A stretch of 64,000 bases of DNA from Gemmatimonadota bacterium (GCA_041390105.1 JAWKQO010000001.1:1924001-1988000); one strand, 5' to 3'; shown: positions 1-9,960, counted from the stretch's first letter. Made by a program: numbers and translations. Notes: generated from the letters alone by a model not told the origin.

Positions 1-2659
1 CCTCCCGCGTGGGAATCGGTGACCCGCGGAAGATGTAGGGCGCGTCGGCGCAGGCGACCGCAGCCTCACCCCCACGCGAGAGGTTGGGCGTTCCCGGGAT
101 CACAGCCCCGCCCTCGCACATGACGTTGACGCCACGCGCGTTGACGCCAGTGCCCTGGATGTCCGCGGAGACCACCTTCTTCAGGAAGATGGCTCCGAGC
201 GGGAAGCCCTCTGCGAAGTATTGTCCGGCCCAGCCCGTCGTCGGGTTGGCACCGTTCAGGATCTGCGGAGGTAGCCCCCCCATGCTGACGATCTCGTTGC
301 TGTTGGTCGCCAGGTTGAGCGTGAACCCCAGATCCCAGTCCTCGCCCTCGAAGGCCCGGGCATTGAGACCGACCTCGAACCCACGGTTGCTGATCTCGCC
401 GATGTTCTGGAACTGGATCCCGGGGAAGCCCACGGACGGTTTGACGGGCACCTGGATGATGGCGTCCTTGCGTGCCTGGTCGTAGTACGTGAACTGCACG
501 TCCAGGCGTCGATCGAAGAAGCTGCCGTCGAAGCCGAGCTCCAGCTCCTCGCCGACCTCGGGCTCCAGGTCGGGATTGCCGATGTTCTCGGGGCGAACCG
601 TCGAAGCGCCGTTGGGGCCCACCGCCGGCTGGAAGGTCCGCAGCGCTGCGAAGACGTCCGGCTGCTGTCCCGCGCGGCCCCACGCGCCTCGCAACTTGAG
701 GTCGTTGAGCCAATCGTGGTCCTCCATGAACGACTCCTCCGATACCACCCAGCTCACGCTGAACTTCGGGTAGACCACGAAGTCAAAGTTCTGCCCGAAC
801 GCGGAGTTGTCGTCCCCCCGCACGGCGGCAGTCAAGAAGAGGCGGTTCTGCCAGGAGACCTGCTCCTGCAGATACGCACCCGCCGTCTTGTTCTCCACGA
901 AGCCCTCGGCGGCGTCCTTCTGCGAGCCGGCACTTACCGTCTCCAGGGTGGCCACCGCGAAAATGTTTCCGGCCGCGTAGATCCAGTCCTCCTGTTTCTG
1001 GTAGTACTGGAGCCCGCCGGACGTGGCCAAGGAGATGCTCTCTGTGGGCTCGATGGTGGCCGTTGCCGAGTATTCTGCTGTGATGTACTGCGTGGTCTGC
1101 CGGATGGCCGACTTGGATCCCCGCGGCTGGAAGTGTCCGGGACCGTTGATCGGACGATACAGCTGCGTGTTGTTGGTCTCGGTCCAATCGCCACCCCAGG
1201 CCAGGCGGTGGGTGAACCAGTCCGTCGGCCGGTGCGTAGCCCGGAAGTTGTACGTCTGCCGACTCACGCTCTGGAACCCCTCCACGGAGTCCGCCAGTAC
1301 CTCCGGGAGGTAGCCGATGTAGCCCCGGGCCGGCCCATTCACGGGATTGTTGGCCCCCGAGCCCTCTTCACAGCCCCCGAAGCAGGACCAGAGGATGGCT
1401 GTCGTGACAGGCTGATTGGCCGACGAAGAGGACAGCTTGGAATGCACGCCACTCAAGCCGAAGTGGAAGTCCAGATCCTGGCGTGGGGTCCAATCCAGGT
1501 TGGCTCGACCATTCAGCTGGTTCTGCCAGTTGTAGTCGACGACGCCCTCGTCCCGGTTCCAGTCCCCGGAGAAGTAGTAGCGCAGCGCCTCGCTGCCACC
1601 GCTCACACTGGCCGCGTACCCCTGAGGAAGGCCGGTCTGGAACCAGTCGTAGCCGTAGCGGAGCCGGTCCTCACGCAGCGGGCTGAAATCGGTCACCTCA
1701 CCGGGCGCGCACGTCCCCGACGTGCCCTGACAGACGAAATAGGTGTGGGGAAAGTAGGTCTCCGGATTGGGCAGCCAGTTGGCGCCTTGGCTCACGGAAA
1801 GCGTGAACCGGGGTGCGCCCTGAGCGCCCCGTTTGGTGATGATGTTGATGACACCGTTGGACGCCTCTGTGCCGTAGAGGGTCGCCGCGGCGGGCCCCTT
1901 GATCACCTCGATGGACTCGATGTCCTCGGGACTGAAATCGTTGAGGCGGGACGGCGGTACGCTGTTGTCGACGCCCACACCGCCAACCCCTCCTCCCACG
2001 TCGGCATTGTTGCCGTTGACACGCACGCCGTCGACATATAGAAGCGGCTGCGAGTTCAACGACACCGAGCTGGCTCCCCTGATGCGGATGTTGGCGCCGT
2101 TTCCGACCTCTCCACCTCCAAGGCCGATCTGCACTCCGGCAGCCGCTCCGCTGAGCAGGGACTCGACGTTAGCGGGTGGCGCGATCTCCGTGATCTCATC
2201 CGCGCGCACGGTCGCCACCGTGTTGCCGATCGATCGCGCCTGCTGTTCCCCTGCGACGCCGGTCACGACGATGGCGTCCAGGAGCACGGCCGCCGTTTCC
2301 ATCTGGATGACCAAGTCGACGGTGCCGGTGCTCACCTGCTGCCTTACCGTGCGGTATCCCAGCATGGTGATCTCCAACGTGACGTTGGCCTGCTGGACAC
2401 CGACGATGAGGAAGCGCCCGTTGGCCTGCGTCAGGCCGCCCTGGCCTGTCTCCGCGATCGACACCTGGGCACCGGACAACGGCTGGTTGGTGGTCGCGTC
2501 GATCACGCGTCCACCGACCTGGTTCTGTGCGGCCAGGGGAGCCCCCCAGGCGAGCGCCACCGCCACGAGGGTGGCGCGGGCTGCACTCACGTGAGGGCGA
2601 CCGCCTGGGCGCGTACGTGTCGCCCCGGGGGGATGGGAAGTGCTACGAATGATGTGCAT
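1..2659 (-). CDS. SusC/RagA-family TonB-linked outer membrane receptor (3' end off the window)
   Basis: TonB-dependent importer of the SusC type, expected to move oligomeric nutrients (glycans or peptides) across the outer membrane. The ATG at 2659 has an AGGAGG eight bases upstream. A hydrophobic signal segment (about residues 24-45, ending APLAAQ) precedes a carboxypeptidase-regulatory-like beta domain (46-115). The plug domain shows LYVDGVR (207-213), DIESIEVIKG (246-255) and TLYGTEASNGVINIITKRG (260-278), the usual SusC signature. The rest reads as barrel strands to about residue 886, where the window edge cuts it; the family is usually about 1000 residues, so roughly 100-150 are missing. 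A SusD partner would be expected just beyond the left edge but cannot be seen. A start at an internal GTG just before the signal segment is possible but lacks the ribosome site. Confidence 0.93.
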   Translation of the reverse strand, partial: MHIIRSTSHPPGATRTRPGGRPHVSAARATLVAVALAWGAPLAAQNQVGGRVIDATTNQPLSGAQVSIAETGQGGLTQANGRFLIVGVQQANVTLEITMLGYRTVRQQVSTGTVDLVIQMETAAVLLDAIVVTGVAGEQQARSIGNTVATVRADEITEIAPPANVESLLSGAAAGVQIGLGGGEVGNGANIRIRGASSVSLNSQPLLYVDGVRVNGNNADVGGGVGGVGVDNSVPPSRLNDFSPEDIESIEVIKGPAAATLYGTEASNGVINIITKRGAQGAPRFTLSVSQGANWLPNPETYFPHTYFVCQGTSGTCAPGEVTDFSPLREDRLRYGYDWFQTGLPQGYAASVSGGSEALRYYFSGDWNRDEGVVDYNWQNQLNGRANLDWTPRQDLDFHFGLSGVHSKLSSSSANQPVTTAILWSCFGGCEEGSGANNPVNGPARGYIGYLPEVLADSVEGFQSVSRQTYNFRATHRPTDWFTHRLAWGGDWTETNNTQLYRPINGPGHFQPRGSKSAIRQTTQYITAEYSATATIEPTESISLATSGGLQYYQKQEDWIYAAGNIFAVATLETVSAGSQKDAAEGFVENKTAGAYLQEQVSWQNRLFLTAAVRGDDNSAFGQNFDFVVYPKFSVSWVVSEESFMEDHDWLNDLKLRGAWGRAGQQPDVFAALRTFQPAVGPNGASTVRPENIGNPDLEPEVGEELELGFDGSFFDRRLDVQFTYYDQARKDAIIQVPVKPSVGFPGIQFQNIGEISNRGFEVGLNARAFEGEDWDLGFTLNLATNSNEIVSMGGLPPQILNGANPTTGWAGQYFAEGFPLGAIFLKKVVSADIQGTGVNARGVNVMCEGGAVIPGTPNLSRGGEAAVACADAPYIFRGSPIPTRE

Positions 2660-2938
2660 GGTGCGAACCTCCTGAAATGGAAGAGGACGCGGCGGTATGA
2701 CGCGCGGTATGCGACCGCGCCTTCCCAGGAGGACGGAGGTGGGAGGCGGGACCCGTGGGGCGGCCCTCTCCTTGGAGGGAGAGAGCCAGTTCCGTCTCGA
2801 CCTGGGCGTCGAGACACGATAGGAGGCGGCGCCGAAGGGGGCAACGCGGCGCACCCCGCCCAGCTGGCGTCGTCGCTTCAATGGGAGCGGCGCCGACGTC
2901 GAGATGCGCTCTGCTCCCGGCGACCCCCGGAAGTCCGT

Positions 2939-4054
2939 CTACACGTGCTGCAGTGCCGCCCGGATCTGCACGAGCTCGCTCGCGTTCGTCTCCGTGAGCA
3001 GCCCCACCAGACGGCCTCCGTCGCCGATGAGAAGCACGCTCCCGTCGGCTGCCCGTAGAAGCTCGAGGGCGCGCTCCATGCTCTCGTCCGGCGAGATCCA
3101 GCGCGGCTCACGCGACATGGCCGCGGACACCGGGATGCCCGGGCCCGATTGGCTGAGCGCCTTGAGAAGGTGCGCCCGGGTCAGGATGCCGCTGATACTC
3201 CCGTCCTCGATTACCGGGAACTCCTCCTGGGTGCCCGCCAACACGCGTTCTACGGCGTGGGAGAGCGGATCGCGTCCGTCCAACACCTCGAAGTCGGTGA
3301 TCATCCCCTCGCGGACAGAGACGCCCGAAAGCAGCGACCGGACTTGCACGACGTTGGCCTCCTGGGCCGCTCCGATCCAGACGAACAGCGCGATGAAGGC
3401 GAGGAAGGGATTGTACATCAGCCCCACGATGCCGAAGACCAGCGCTAGCCCCTGCCCGAGGGCCGCAGCGACCCGCGTGGCGCGCAGCAGGCCCATGCGC
3501 ATGGCGAGCAGCGCGCGCAGCACGCGCCCACCGTCCATGGGAAAGGCCGGGATGAGGTTGAACATCACCAGCATCACGTTGACGATCAGCAACCGCTCGG
3601 GCAGGCCACCTTCGGCCACACCCACGGTTTCCAGGGGCCGCAGCGTGCCGCTCCAGGACAGTCCGACCCAGAGCAGAATCGCGATGGCGACATTGACCAG
3701 CGGTCCGGCCACCGCCACCCACAACTCCTGAGCGGGTTTGTCCGGCATCTTCTCCAGTCGGGCCACGCCTCCGATGGGCAACAGCGTGATGTCGCGCGTC
3801 ACGATCCCGAATCGCCTGGCCGCCAGCGCGTGCCCCAGCTCATGCAGCACGACGCACAGGAACACGGCAAGGATGAAGAGCACGCCGTCGACGACAGCCG
3901 CCACCGTGCCGCCTTCCCGCCAATGGATCCAGGCGATCCAGCCCAGCAGCAGCAAGAACGTGGCGTGCACCTGGACCGGGATGCCCGCGACCCGCGCGAT
4001 ACGCACGGACCAGGCCATCCGCGGCTCGTCGCGGACCTCTGTCGCCTCTGCCAT
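2939..4054 (-). CDS. M50 site-2 protease family zinc metallopeptidase with C-terminal CBS pair
   Basis: Intramembrane zinc protease of the M50 (S2P/SpoIVFB-like) family, 371 residues. The membrane core carries the zinc motif HELGH at residues 71-75 and the third-ligand motif MDGGR at 173-177 in a NLIPAFPMDGGR context, both intact. Residues about 245-371 form two CBS modules, typical of the subgroup whose activity is thought to be set by nucleotide binding. Ribosome site GGAGAGG sits just before the ATG. It lies downstream of exbD on the same strand (about 100 bases apart) and upstream of the SusC gene. The substrate is unknown; anti-sigma factor or signal-peptide-remnant cleavage is usual for the family. 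Confidence 0.93.
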   Translation of the reverse strand: MAEATEVRDEPRMAWSVRIARVAGIPVQVHATFLLLLGWIAWIHWREGGTVAAVVDGVLFILAVFLCVVLHELGHALAARRFGIVTRDITLLPIGGVARLEKMPDKPAQELWVAVAGPLVNVAIAILLWVGLSWSGTLRPLETVGVAEGGLPERLLIVNVMLVMFNLIPAFPMDGGRVLRALLAMRMGLLRATRVAAALGQGLALVFGIVGLMYNPFLAFIALFVWIGAAQEANVVQVRSLLSGVSVREGMITDFEVLDGRDPLSHAVERVLAGTQEEFPVIEDGSISGILTRAHLLKALSQSGPGIPVSAAMSREPRWISPDESMERALELLRAADGSVLLIGDGGRLVGLLTETNASELVQIRAALQHV

Positions 4055-4151
4055 GACCTCTCCACGAAGACGGCCCCGCTGCGGACCTCCTGCGTGGACT
4101 ACCCGCGAATGGCGATTCGGATACGGGAGGCCCTCGGGGGGCGGCGTTCGG

Positions 4152-4571
4152 TCAGCGGGCGACCATGCGCAGCGAGATCCGTTCGGCGCCCGCAGCCTTC
4201 AGGGCGTCGAGCACCTCGATCATCCGCTCGTAGCTCGCGTGGCCGTCGGTCTCGATCAGGGCGATGAGGCGAGCATTCTCAGCGAACTCCTGACGCCAGA
4301 CCGCGCGTAGGTCGGCGGGTCGCACCAGTTGCACCTGCTCGCCCTCGCCGCGCCGCACCTCGACGAACCCGTCGGCGCGCACTACGAACTGCAGCAGGTT
4401 GGTGGCTGAAACCGGTACGGTCGTGTCCTTGGCGGGCAGGACGAGCGCGAGGCCCTGATCCCGCGGGAAGACCGTGGTCACCAGGAAGAACACCAGCAGT
4501 AGAAAGGCGATATCCGCCATGGAAGACACGGGGATGCTCCCCGTAGGGCGGCGCGACGGGAGACGGCGCAT
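4152..4571 (-). CDS. exbD: ExbD/TolR-family biopolymer transport protein, orphan
   Basis: Small inner-membrane proton-channel subunit that energises TonB-type or Tol-type transport, 139 residues. A basic N-terminus is followed by one membrane helix with the essential aspartate in SMADIAFLLLVFFLV (Asp at about residue 20), then a periplasmic domain ending in SLRMVAR. The ATG at 4571 has GGAGG about seven bases upstream; a longer upstream extension in this frame is out of character and antisense to the neighbouring oxidoreductase. No exbB or tonB gene is adjacent: upstream is a divergent oxidoreductase and downstream the M50 protease. The partner subunits must be encoded elsewhere. Confidence 0.9.
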   Translation of the reverse strand: MRRLPSRRPTGSIPVSSMADIAFLLLVFFLVTTVFPRDQGLALVLPAKDTTVPVSATNLLQFVVRADGFVEVRRGEGEQVQLVRPADLRAVWRQEFAENARLIALIETDGHASYERMIEVLDALKAAGAERISLRMVAR

Positions 4572-4730
4572 GGTTTGCCTCCGGGTTGGAGGGGTGGCCT
4601 TCGCTAGGTCGATACGCCCGACGCGCGACCTCCGTTGCGGCCACGGTCGTGGGTAGCGTGGGCGCCGGGCCCCCTCGCGACCGGAACCGAGGACGTGGCG
4701 GTCGACCGGGAGTGGACCGATCTTGCGCGC

Positions 4731-5867
4731 ATGAACACGCAGAGCGCGCAGATCGTCGTGGTCGGAGGCGGGATCTACGGGGCCGCCACCGCATGGGAGC
4801 TGGCTCGACGGGGCCGAGAAGTGGCGCTGTTGGAGGGGTCCACCTTCGCCAGCGGAGCGTCCGGCGGAGCCGGCCAGCGCGGCGTGCGGGCCAACGGCCG
4901 CGACCTGCGTGAGCTCCCGTTGATGCGGCAGGCATACACACGGTGGCCCCATTTGGAGGCCGAGCTGGACGCTCCCACCGGATATCAACGGTGTGGCCAG
5001 CTCCTGCTGTACGAGCGGCACCACGACATCCCCGCCGCACAGGTGCGGGCCGCCGTCCAGACAGGGCTGGGGATCCCCACCTCCCATCTGGACGCGCAGG
5101 CCGTGCACGCCCTGGAGCCCGGGCTGGCGGAGGGCATCCTGGGCGCCCTGCACTGCCCGCTCGACGGGGTCGCCGATCACACCGCGACTACACTGGCATA
5201 CACCTGGGCGGCGCAGCGCGAAGGGGCCGCTGCGATCGAGGGCGCTCGCGTGACCGACGTCGTGCTCGAGGGCTCCCGAGCGCGCGCGGTGCAGCTCGAG
5301 GACGGCGGACGGATCGAGGTTGGCGAAACGCTGCTGCTCCTCGCCAACGCGGGGGTGGCTCCCCTCCTCGAGGCGGTCTGGGGCCTCGTTCTCCCGGTCT
5401 GGACCGTTCTGCCCCAGGCCGTCTTCACCGAGCCCGTCTCACCCCCGCCGTTTCGCCACCTGATCGGACACGCTCATCGTCCTCTGGCGCTCAAGATGAC
5501 CCCCGCCGGCGAAGTCATGATGTCGGGCGGATGGCGCGGACGCTGGAACCCGGAACGGGGCGCAGGCGAGACCACCCCGGAGACCGTTGCCGGCAACGTC
5601 GCACAGGCGGTTGCGGTGTTCCCGTCGCTGGGCGGCGTACGGGTTGCGTCCGCCTGGGCCGACCGTCCGGAAACGATCTGCATCGACGGCATTCCCGTCA
5701 TCGACCGCACGCCCGGCACCGAGAACGTCCTCTTCGCGACGGGGTGGACCGGCCACGGCTGGGCGATCGCTCCGGCCGTGGCACCGCTGCTGGCGGAGTG
5801 GGCGGTGAGCGGAACCACACCGCGCGCACTGGAGTCCTTCGGGCTGGACCGCTTCGAAATCGGCTGA
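4731..5867 (+). CDS. FAD-dependent oxidoreductase, DAO (D-amino acid oxidase/glycine oxidase-like) family
   Basis: Flavoenzyme that probably oxidises an amine or amino acid, in the DAO fold family (378 residues from this start). The FAD-binding Rossmann motif VVVGGGIYGAATAWELARRG lies at the extreme N-terminus, followed by ALLEG (the ribose-binding acid at the second strand) and a GASGGAGQRGVR segment. The C-terminal part has RPETICIDGIPVIDR and FATGWTGHGWAIAPA, the second FAD contact typical of the family. The ATG at 4731 was chosen because it puts the dinucleotide motif right after the start; a TTG at 4635 would add 32 unrelated residues. No strong ribosome site is seen. It is divergent from exbD. 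The substrate cannot be told from sequence. Confidence 0.87.
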   Translation: MNTQSAQIVVVGGGIYGAATAWELARRGREVALLEGSTFASGASGGAGQRGVRANGRDLRELPLMRQAYTRWPHLEAELDAPTGYQRCGQLLLYERHHDIPAAQVRAAVQTGLGIPTSHLDAQAVHALEPGLAEGILGALHCPLDGVADHTATTLAYTWAAQREGAAAIEGARVTDVVLEGSRARAVQLEDGGRIEVGETLLLLANAGVAPLLEAVWGLVLPVWTVLPQAVFTEPVSPPPFRHLIGHAHRPLALKMTPAGEVMMSGGWRGRWNPERGAGETTPETVAGNVAQAVAVFPSLGGVRVASAWADRPETICIDGIPVIDRTPGTENVLFATGWTGHGWAIAPAVAPLLAEWAVSGTTPRALESFGLDRFEIG

Positions 5868-5868
5868 G

Positions 5869-5883
5869 GGGGGCCGCGCCCCC
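5869..5883 (+). terminator. GC-rich stem-loop after the DAO oxidoreductase
   Basis: GGGGGC, loop CGC, GCCCCC: a 6-bp perfect stem beginning two bases after the oxidoreductase stop and lying in the convergent gap before the GltS-like gene. No T-run follows, so it is only a candidate terminator. Confidence 0.4.
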
Positions 5884-5942
5884 ACGGTTCGGATCGGCAC
5901 GTCCACCCACCGGAACCGATCGCGACACCGAGCGGTTCGTCG

Positions 5943-7271
5943 CTACGTCCGGACTCGACGCCGGGGCCAGAACACCATGAGCAGGGCCAACGCCGTGCTG
6001 CCCCCCAGAACCGGCAGCACGCCGTTCGCTTGCACGAGCAGCGGGATGGTCGCCGTGACCAGGCCGCCGCCGAAGAGGGGCGAGCCCACGATCGCGCGGG
6101 CGGCGAAGGCCTGCGCCGCCGGAGTCTCGTTGTCCGGATCCACGATGTGCAGCAGCATCAGCCCGACCGCCGTCACGCCGGTCTGCGTGCCGTACATCAC
6201 GATGCCCTGCTCGAACCAGTGCGTCTCGAGCATGCGGGGCGCCAGCCACACGAAGGTGAACAACGTCCAGGCGATTCCCGCGATCATGAGCAGCGTGAAC
6301 GGCACCACGCTCTCGAGGAAAAGGTCCAAGCGAAGCGAGGCGATGGCGGCGACCACCAGTAGATCCAAGGCCAAGCCGGTGATGCGTTGGAACGTGCCAC
6401 GATCGAACGTACCCGCCACCCCGGTGCGATCGGCGAGGAACTGCAGGAGCATGCCGCCCAACATGGCCAGGGGGAACAACGGGAACCCCGAGAGGCTGGG
6501 GTGCAGCGCCCGAACACCCTGCAATGCCACCCATCCGAGCAGGATGCCCAGGGCCACCACGGCCAGGTGGTAGGTGAGCGGGTCCAGGATGCTCGCGCGC
6601 ACGGTGGCGCGGCCGATGGGCGCACGGCGATCCGCGGGGATGACGCTGGCGAGCTGCTCGGAGAGCGCGGCGCCCTCCAGCGCCTCCGCCCCGATCTGCG
6701 TGGTGAAGCCGCGCCGCACCCCCCACTGGATCAACGCCATTCCGGTGACCACGCCCACCACGATGCCCACCGTGGCCGACATCTGACCCAAGGCCCCGCC
6801 CGCCTCGAAACCGAGGTCGGAGAACACACCAGCCATCGCCGCCGCGGTGCCGTGTCCGCCCGCGAATCCGACCTCCAACACGCAAGCGAACAGGTCCGGC
6901 ACCCCGAATACGGGCGTGAGGACCACCATCGCCAAGACGAAGGCGACGACGTACTGACCGAGGGAGGTGACGGCTCCGAAGCGAAAGAGCGGCCCACCCA
7001 AGCGCACCAGCACACTCACGTTGGGAACCCGCACGCCCAGGAAGAGACCGGCGAACACGAAGTTGATGAGCACGCCGGGCAAGCCGCTCCACAGGCTCAC
7101 CACATCGGTAGGGACCACGTTGAACACATACGGTCCGCCCAGCAGGCCGATGAACCCACCGATGACCGACGCAGGCAGGAGCAGCCGACCCAGGACGCGA
7201 ATGCGCGCCTGGAGCGCGAATCCCGCGAGCAGCAGCACGGCGAGCCCACCGAGCGCTACCATGAAGCTCAC
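5943..7271 (-). CDS. GltS-like sodium/glutamate symporter family protein
   Basis: Polytopic inner-membrane transporter of 442 residues, probably a sodium-coupled carboxylate or glutamate symporter. It has around ten hydrophobic segments in two related halves. The first half carries the pore-loop-like motif GFAGGHGTAAAMAG, which matches the GGHGTA signature of the GltS family. The start is GTG at 7271, with GGGAGG about seven bases upstream; an ATG three codons later is the alternative. It lies 90 bases downstream of the ADOP permease on the same strand and could share its transcript. Substrate assignment beyond the family is inference. Confidence 0.85.
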   Translation of the reverse strand: MSFMVALGGLAVLLLAGFALQARIRVLGRLLLPASVIGGFIGLLGGPYVFNVVPTDVVSLWSGLPGVLINFVFAGLFLGVRVPNVSVLVRLGGPLFRFGAVTSLGQYVVAFVLAMVVLTPVFGVPDLFACVLEVGFAGGHGTAAAMAGVFSDLGFEAGGALGQMSATVGIVVGVVTGMALIQWGVRRGFTTQIGAEALEGAALSEQLASVIPADRRAPIGRATVRASILDPLTYHLAVVALGILLGWVALQGVRALHPSLSGFPLFPLAMLGGMLLQFLADRTGVAGTFDRGTFQRITGLALDLLVVAAIASLRLDLFLESVVPFTLLMIAGIAWTLFTFVWLAPRMLETHWFEQGIVMYGTQTGVTAVGLMLLHIVDPDNETPAAQAFAARAIVGSPLFGGGLVTATIPLLVQANGVLPVLGGSTALALLMVFWPRRRVRT

Positions 7272-7361
7272 CGGCCTGCCTCCCTGGAGGGCCGTGGCAC
7301 CGGGTCCGGGCGCCGCGGAGGACCGCCTCCTTGGGCGGCCGGGAAGGACAGTGCTGCGCCG

Positions 7362-9800
7362 CTACTCCTGCCGCAACACGGTCGCCGGATCTGCTCTCGT
7401 GGCCCGGCGCGCCGGCACCCAGGTGGCCAGCGCGCTCACCACCAGCAGCGTGAGCGACACGACCGCGAAGGTCCGAACGTCCAGCGGGTCGACCTCGAAC
7501 AACAGGCCTGCCATGACCCGGGTGAGCGCCAGCGCGCTGACCAGTCCCAGCAACACACCCGTGCCGGCGAGGCGCAGCCCGTGACCGGACACGCTGGCCA
7601 CCACGTCGCGGGCGCTGGCCCCCAGGGCCATCCGGATCCCGAACTCGCGGTAGCGCTGCGTGACCGAATAGGCCATCAGGCCGAACAGACCGATGGCCGA
7701 GAGCACCAACGCCACCAATGCGAACACCGAGAGCAGCGCGCCCAGGGCGCGCGGCCCCGACATGGCCTCGTCCACCACCGCCGACATGGTCTGGACTTCG
7801 TCGAGGGGGACCTCCGGATCCAGCTGGGCCAGCTCGGCGCGCACGGCCTCGGTGAGCAGCTCCGGTGCCCCGGCCGTCTTCGCCACGATCTTGAGGGATG
7901 TGGTCCAGTTTCCTTCCGTCTGCTCGAACGGCACGTACACGGTGATGCGGGACGCGTTCTCCAGTTCATAGTGCCGCACGTTCTTCACGACACCCACCAC
8001 GGTCCGCCAGATCCGCTCCGACTCGTCACCTTCATGGCTTCGACTCTCGAAGGTCACTCGCTTTCCCAGCGCGCTCTCACCGGGCCAGAAGCGCTCCGCC
8101 ATGGTCTCGTCGATCACGGCGACGGGTACGGAGCCGTCGCGGTCCTGCGGCTCGAAGCCCCGACCGGCCAGACGCGGGATCCCGAACACCTCGAAGTGCT
8201 CGGGCGTGACCATGTAGAAAAGCACAGACTGGACGTTTTCCTGCGTCAGCTCCACGCCCTCGGGGTAGATGCCCTGCTCCCAGCTGCTGCCCTCGAGGGG
8301 CAGGATCTGCGTCAGGGACGCGGTGCGAACCCCGGGCAGGGCCTGCACACGCCGGTGCAGTTCCCGGAAGAACGCCCAGGCAGGATCATGTCCCTCGTAG
8401 CGAGCTCGAGGGAGCGTGACCTCCGCCGTGAAGATGCCCTCCTCGCTGAATCCTTTGTCGACGTTCTTCAAGTGCAGGATGCTACGACCCATCAGGCCCG
8501 CGCCGATCAGGAGGACCAGAGAGAGCGCCACCTCCACCACCACCAGCCCTGAGCGCAGCGCACTGCGGCCCGGTCCTGGGGAACCGCGCCCTCCCTCCTT
8601 CAACTCGCCCACCAGGTCGGTCTGCGAAACACGCAGCGTGGGGGCGAGGCCGAAGACCAACCCCGCCAGCAGCGTGGCAACCCCGGTGAACAGGAGAACC
8701 CGTACATCGAGTCCGATGCGCGCCGCCATCGCGGAAGGGAGGGACTCCGCGATCAGCGGTACGAGCAGACGAATGCCCACGAAGGCCAGCGCCGTGCCTA
8801 CCACGCCCCCGACCCCGGCCAGCACCAGGCTTTCCGTCAGAAACTGCCGCATCACGCGGGAGCGACCCGCACCCAGAGCGGCACGCAACGCCACTTCCTT
8901 CTTACGGGTCTCTCCACGTACGAGCATGAGGCTGGCCACGTTCGCGCACGCGATCAGCAGAACGAACCCCACCGCTCCGGCCATGAGCCACAGGTTGATG
9001 CGGATGTCGCCCACGAAGTAGTCCGCCAGCGACTCGAGCTCCGGATGGGCCACCCGCTGACCTTCTTCCTGTTCGATGCCCTCGACGATGCTGTTCAGGT
9101 CGCGCTGGGCGGACTCGAGCGTGACGCCGGGCGCCAAGCGCGCGATCGCCCAACTTCCCTGCGAACAGTCCCGGTTGGTCCAACAAAGGCCGGCGGCGTA
9201 GTAGCCCATGGGAATGAAGATGTCGGTCCGCACATCCGGAAACTGGAAGCTGGCCGGCATGACGCCCACCACCGTGAAGGGCTCGTCGTCCAACACCAGG
9301 GTTCGGCCCAAGGGGTCTTCCGCTCCGAAATGCCTCTGCCAGAACGCGTGCGTCACGACCGCAATGGCTGGAGCCCCTTCGAAGGTCTCCTCAGCGAGGA
9401 TGGTGCGGCCCAGGGCCGGAGCGACGCCGAGGGTCTCGAAGAAGTCACCCAGCACCCAGCGCGTGCGCACGATCTCCGGGCGTTCTCCACCCGTGAGCGT
9501 CCGCGTGCGACTCATGTTCATCCCCATCGACGCGAATGAACGGTTCCGCTCGCGCCAATCCCTCAGATTCGGGATCGATAGGCTGATGGAGTATCCGTTG
9601 GGGGAGATGACATCGGGTACCACCAGCTCGGAGGGCTCGTGCACCGGGATGGGCTCCAGGAGCACCGCGTTGACCACGCTGAAGATGGCGGAGTTGGCGC
9701 CGATGCCCACCGCGATGGTCAGGACCGCGACCAGGGCGAAGCCAGGACGCATGCGCAGGGTTCGCAGAGCGAAGCGGAGGTCCCGGCCGAGCTGTTCCAT
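7362..9800 (-). CDS. ADOP-family FtsX/MacB-like permease
   Basis: Large permease of the acidobacterial duplicated orphan permease type, about 812 residues. The N-terminus MEQLGRDLRFALRTLRMRPGF is typical. It contains two repeats, each made of a MacB-type periplasmic core domain and an FtsX transmembrane bundle: the first bundle is around residues 280-420 and the second in the last 120 residues, ending WVPARRATRADPATVLRQE. No ATPase gene is adjacent, as usual for these orphans. The start is uncertain: an ATG 11 codons upstream (9833) is followed too closely by its GGAGG, and 9800 puts the family N-terminus first. No padR gene is attached, unlike the second ADOP in this window. Confidence 0.9.
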   Translation of the reverse strand: MEQLGRDLRFALRTLRMRPGFALVAVLTIAVGIGANSAIFSVVNAVLLEPIPVHEPSELVVPDVISPNGYSISLSIPNLRDWRERNRSFASMGMNMSRTRTLTGGERPEIVRTRWVLGDFFETLGVAPALGRTILAEETFEGAPAIAVVTHAFWQRHFGAEDPLGRTLVLDDEPFTVVGVMPASFQFPDVRTDIFIPMGYYAAGLCWTNRDCSQGSWAIARLAPGVTLESAQRDLNSIVEGIEQEEGQRVAHPELESLADYFVGDIRINLWLMAGAVGFVLLIACANVASLMLVRGETRKKEVALRAALGAGRSRVMRQFLTESLVLAGVGGVVGTALAFVGIRLLVPLIAESLPSAMAARIGLDVRVLLFTGVATLLAGLVFGLAPTLRVSQTDLVGELKEGGRGSPGPGRSALRSGLVVVEVALSLVLLIGAGLMGRSILHLKNVDKGFSEEGIFTAEVTLPRARYEGHDPAWAFFRELHRRVQALPGVRTASLTQILPLEGSSWEQGIYPEGVELTQENVQSVLFYMVTPEHFEVFGIPRLAGRGFEPQDRDGSVPVAVIDETMAERFWPGESALGKRVTFESRSHEGDESERIWRTVVGVVKNVRHYELENASRITVYVPFEQTEGNWTTSLKIVAKTAGAPELLTEAVRAELAQLDPEVPLDEVQTMSAVVDEAMSGPRALGALLSVFALVALVLSAIGLFGLMAYSVTQRYREFGIRMALGASARDVVASVSGHGLRLAGTGVLLGLVSALALTRVMAGLLFEVDPLDVRTFAVVSLTLLVVSALATWVPARRATRADPATVLRQE

Positions 9801-9960
9801 GATCGATGCCCAGTGACAGGGGGGAACGGACATGCCTCCGTTGGATGGGCGCGGGGGCGGCAGGGTTTGAAGAGCGAGCCCGATCGAGGTGATTTGACCG
9901 CTCTGCGCCGCGCTCTGCGCTCCGGGAAAGGATCCCTTCTCCCCTTACCGGAGCCCTACC

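Noticed and set aside
716..2041. Long plus-strand open frame opposite the SusC gene
   Set aside because: It is antisense to a clearly coding SusC frame with signal peptide, plug motifs and ribosome site; its Arg/Gly/Ala-rich translation shows no family motif.
2692..2711. Direct repeat GCGGTATG twice, 12 bases apart, upstream of the SusC gene
   Set aside because: Only eight bases and two copies; could be chance in G/C-rich DNA.
6387..8552. 721-codon plus-strand frame across the GltS and ADOP genes
   Set aside because: Low-complexity His/Arg/Gln-rich translation spanning two genes with clear motifs on the other strand; a G/C-bias artefact.
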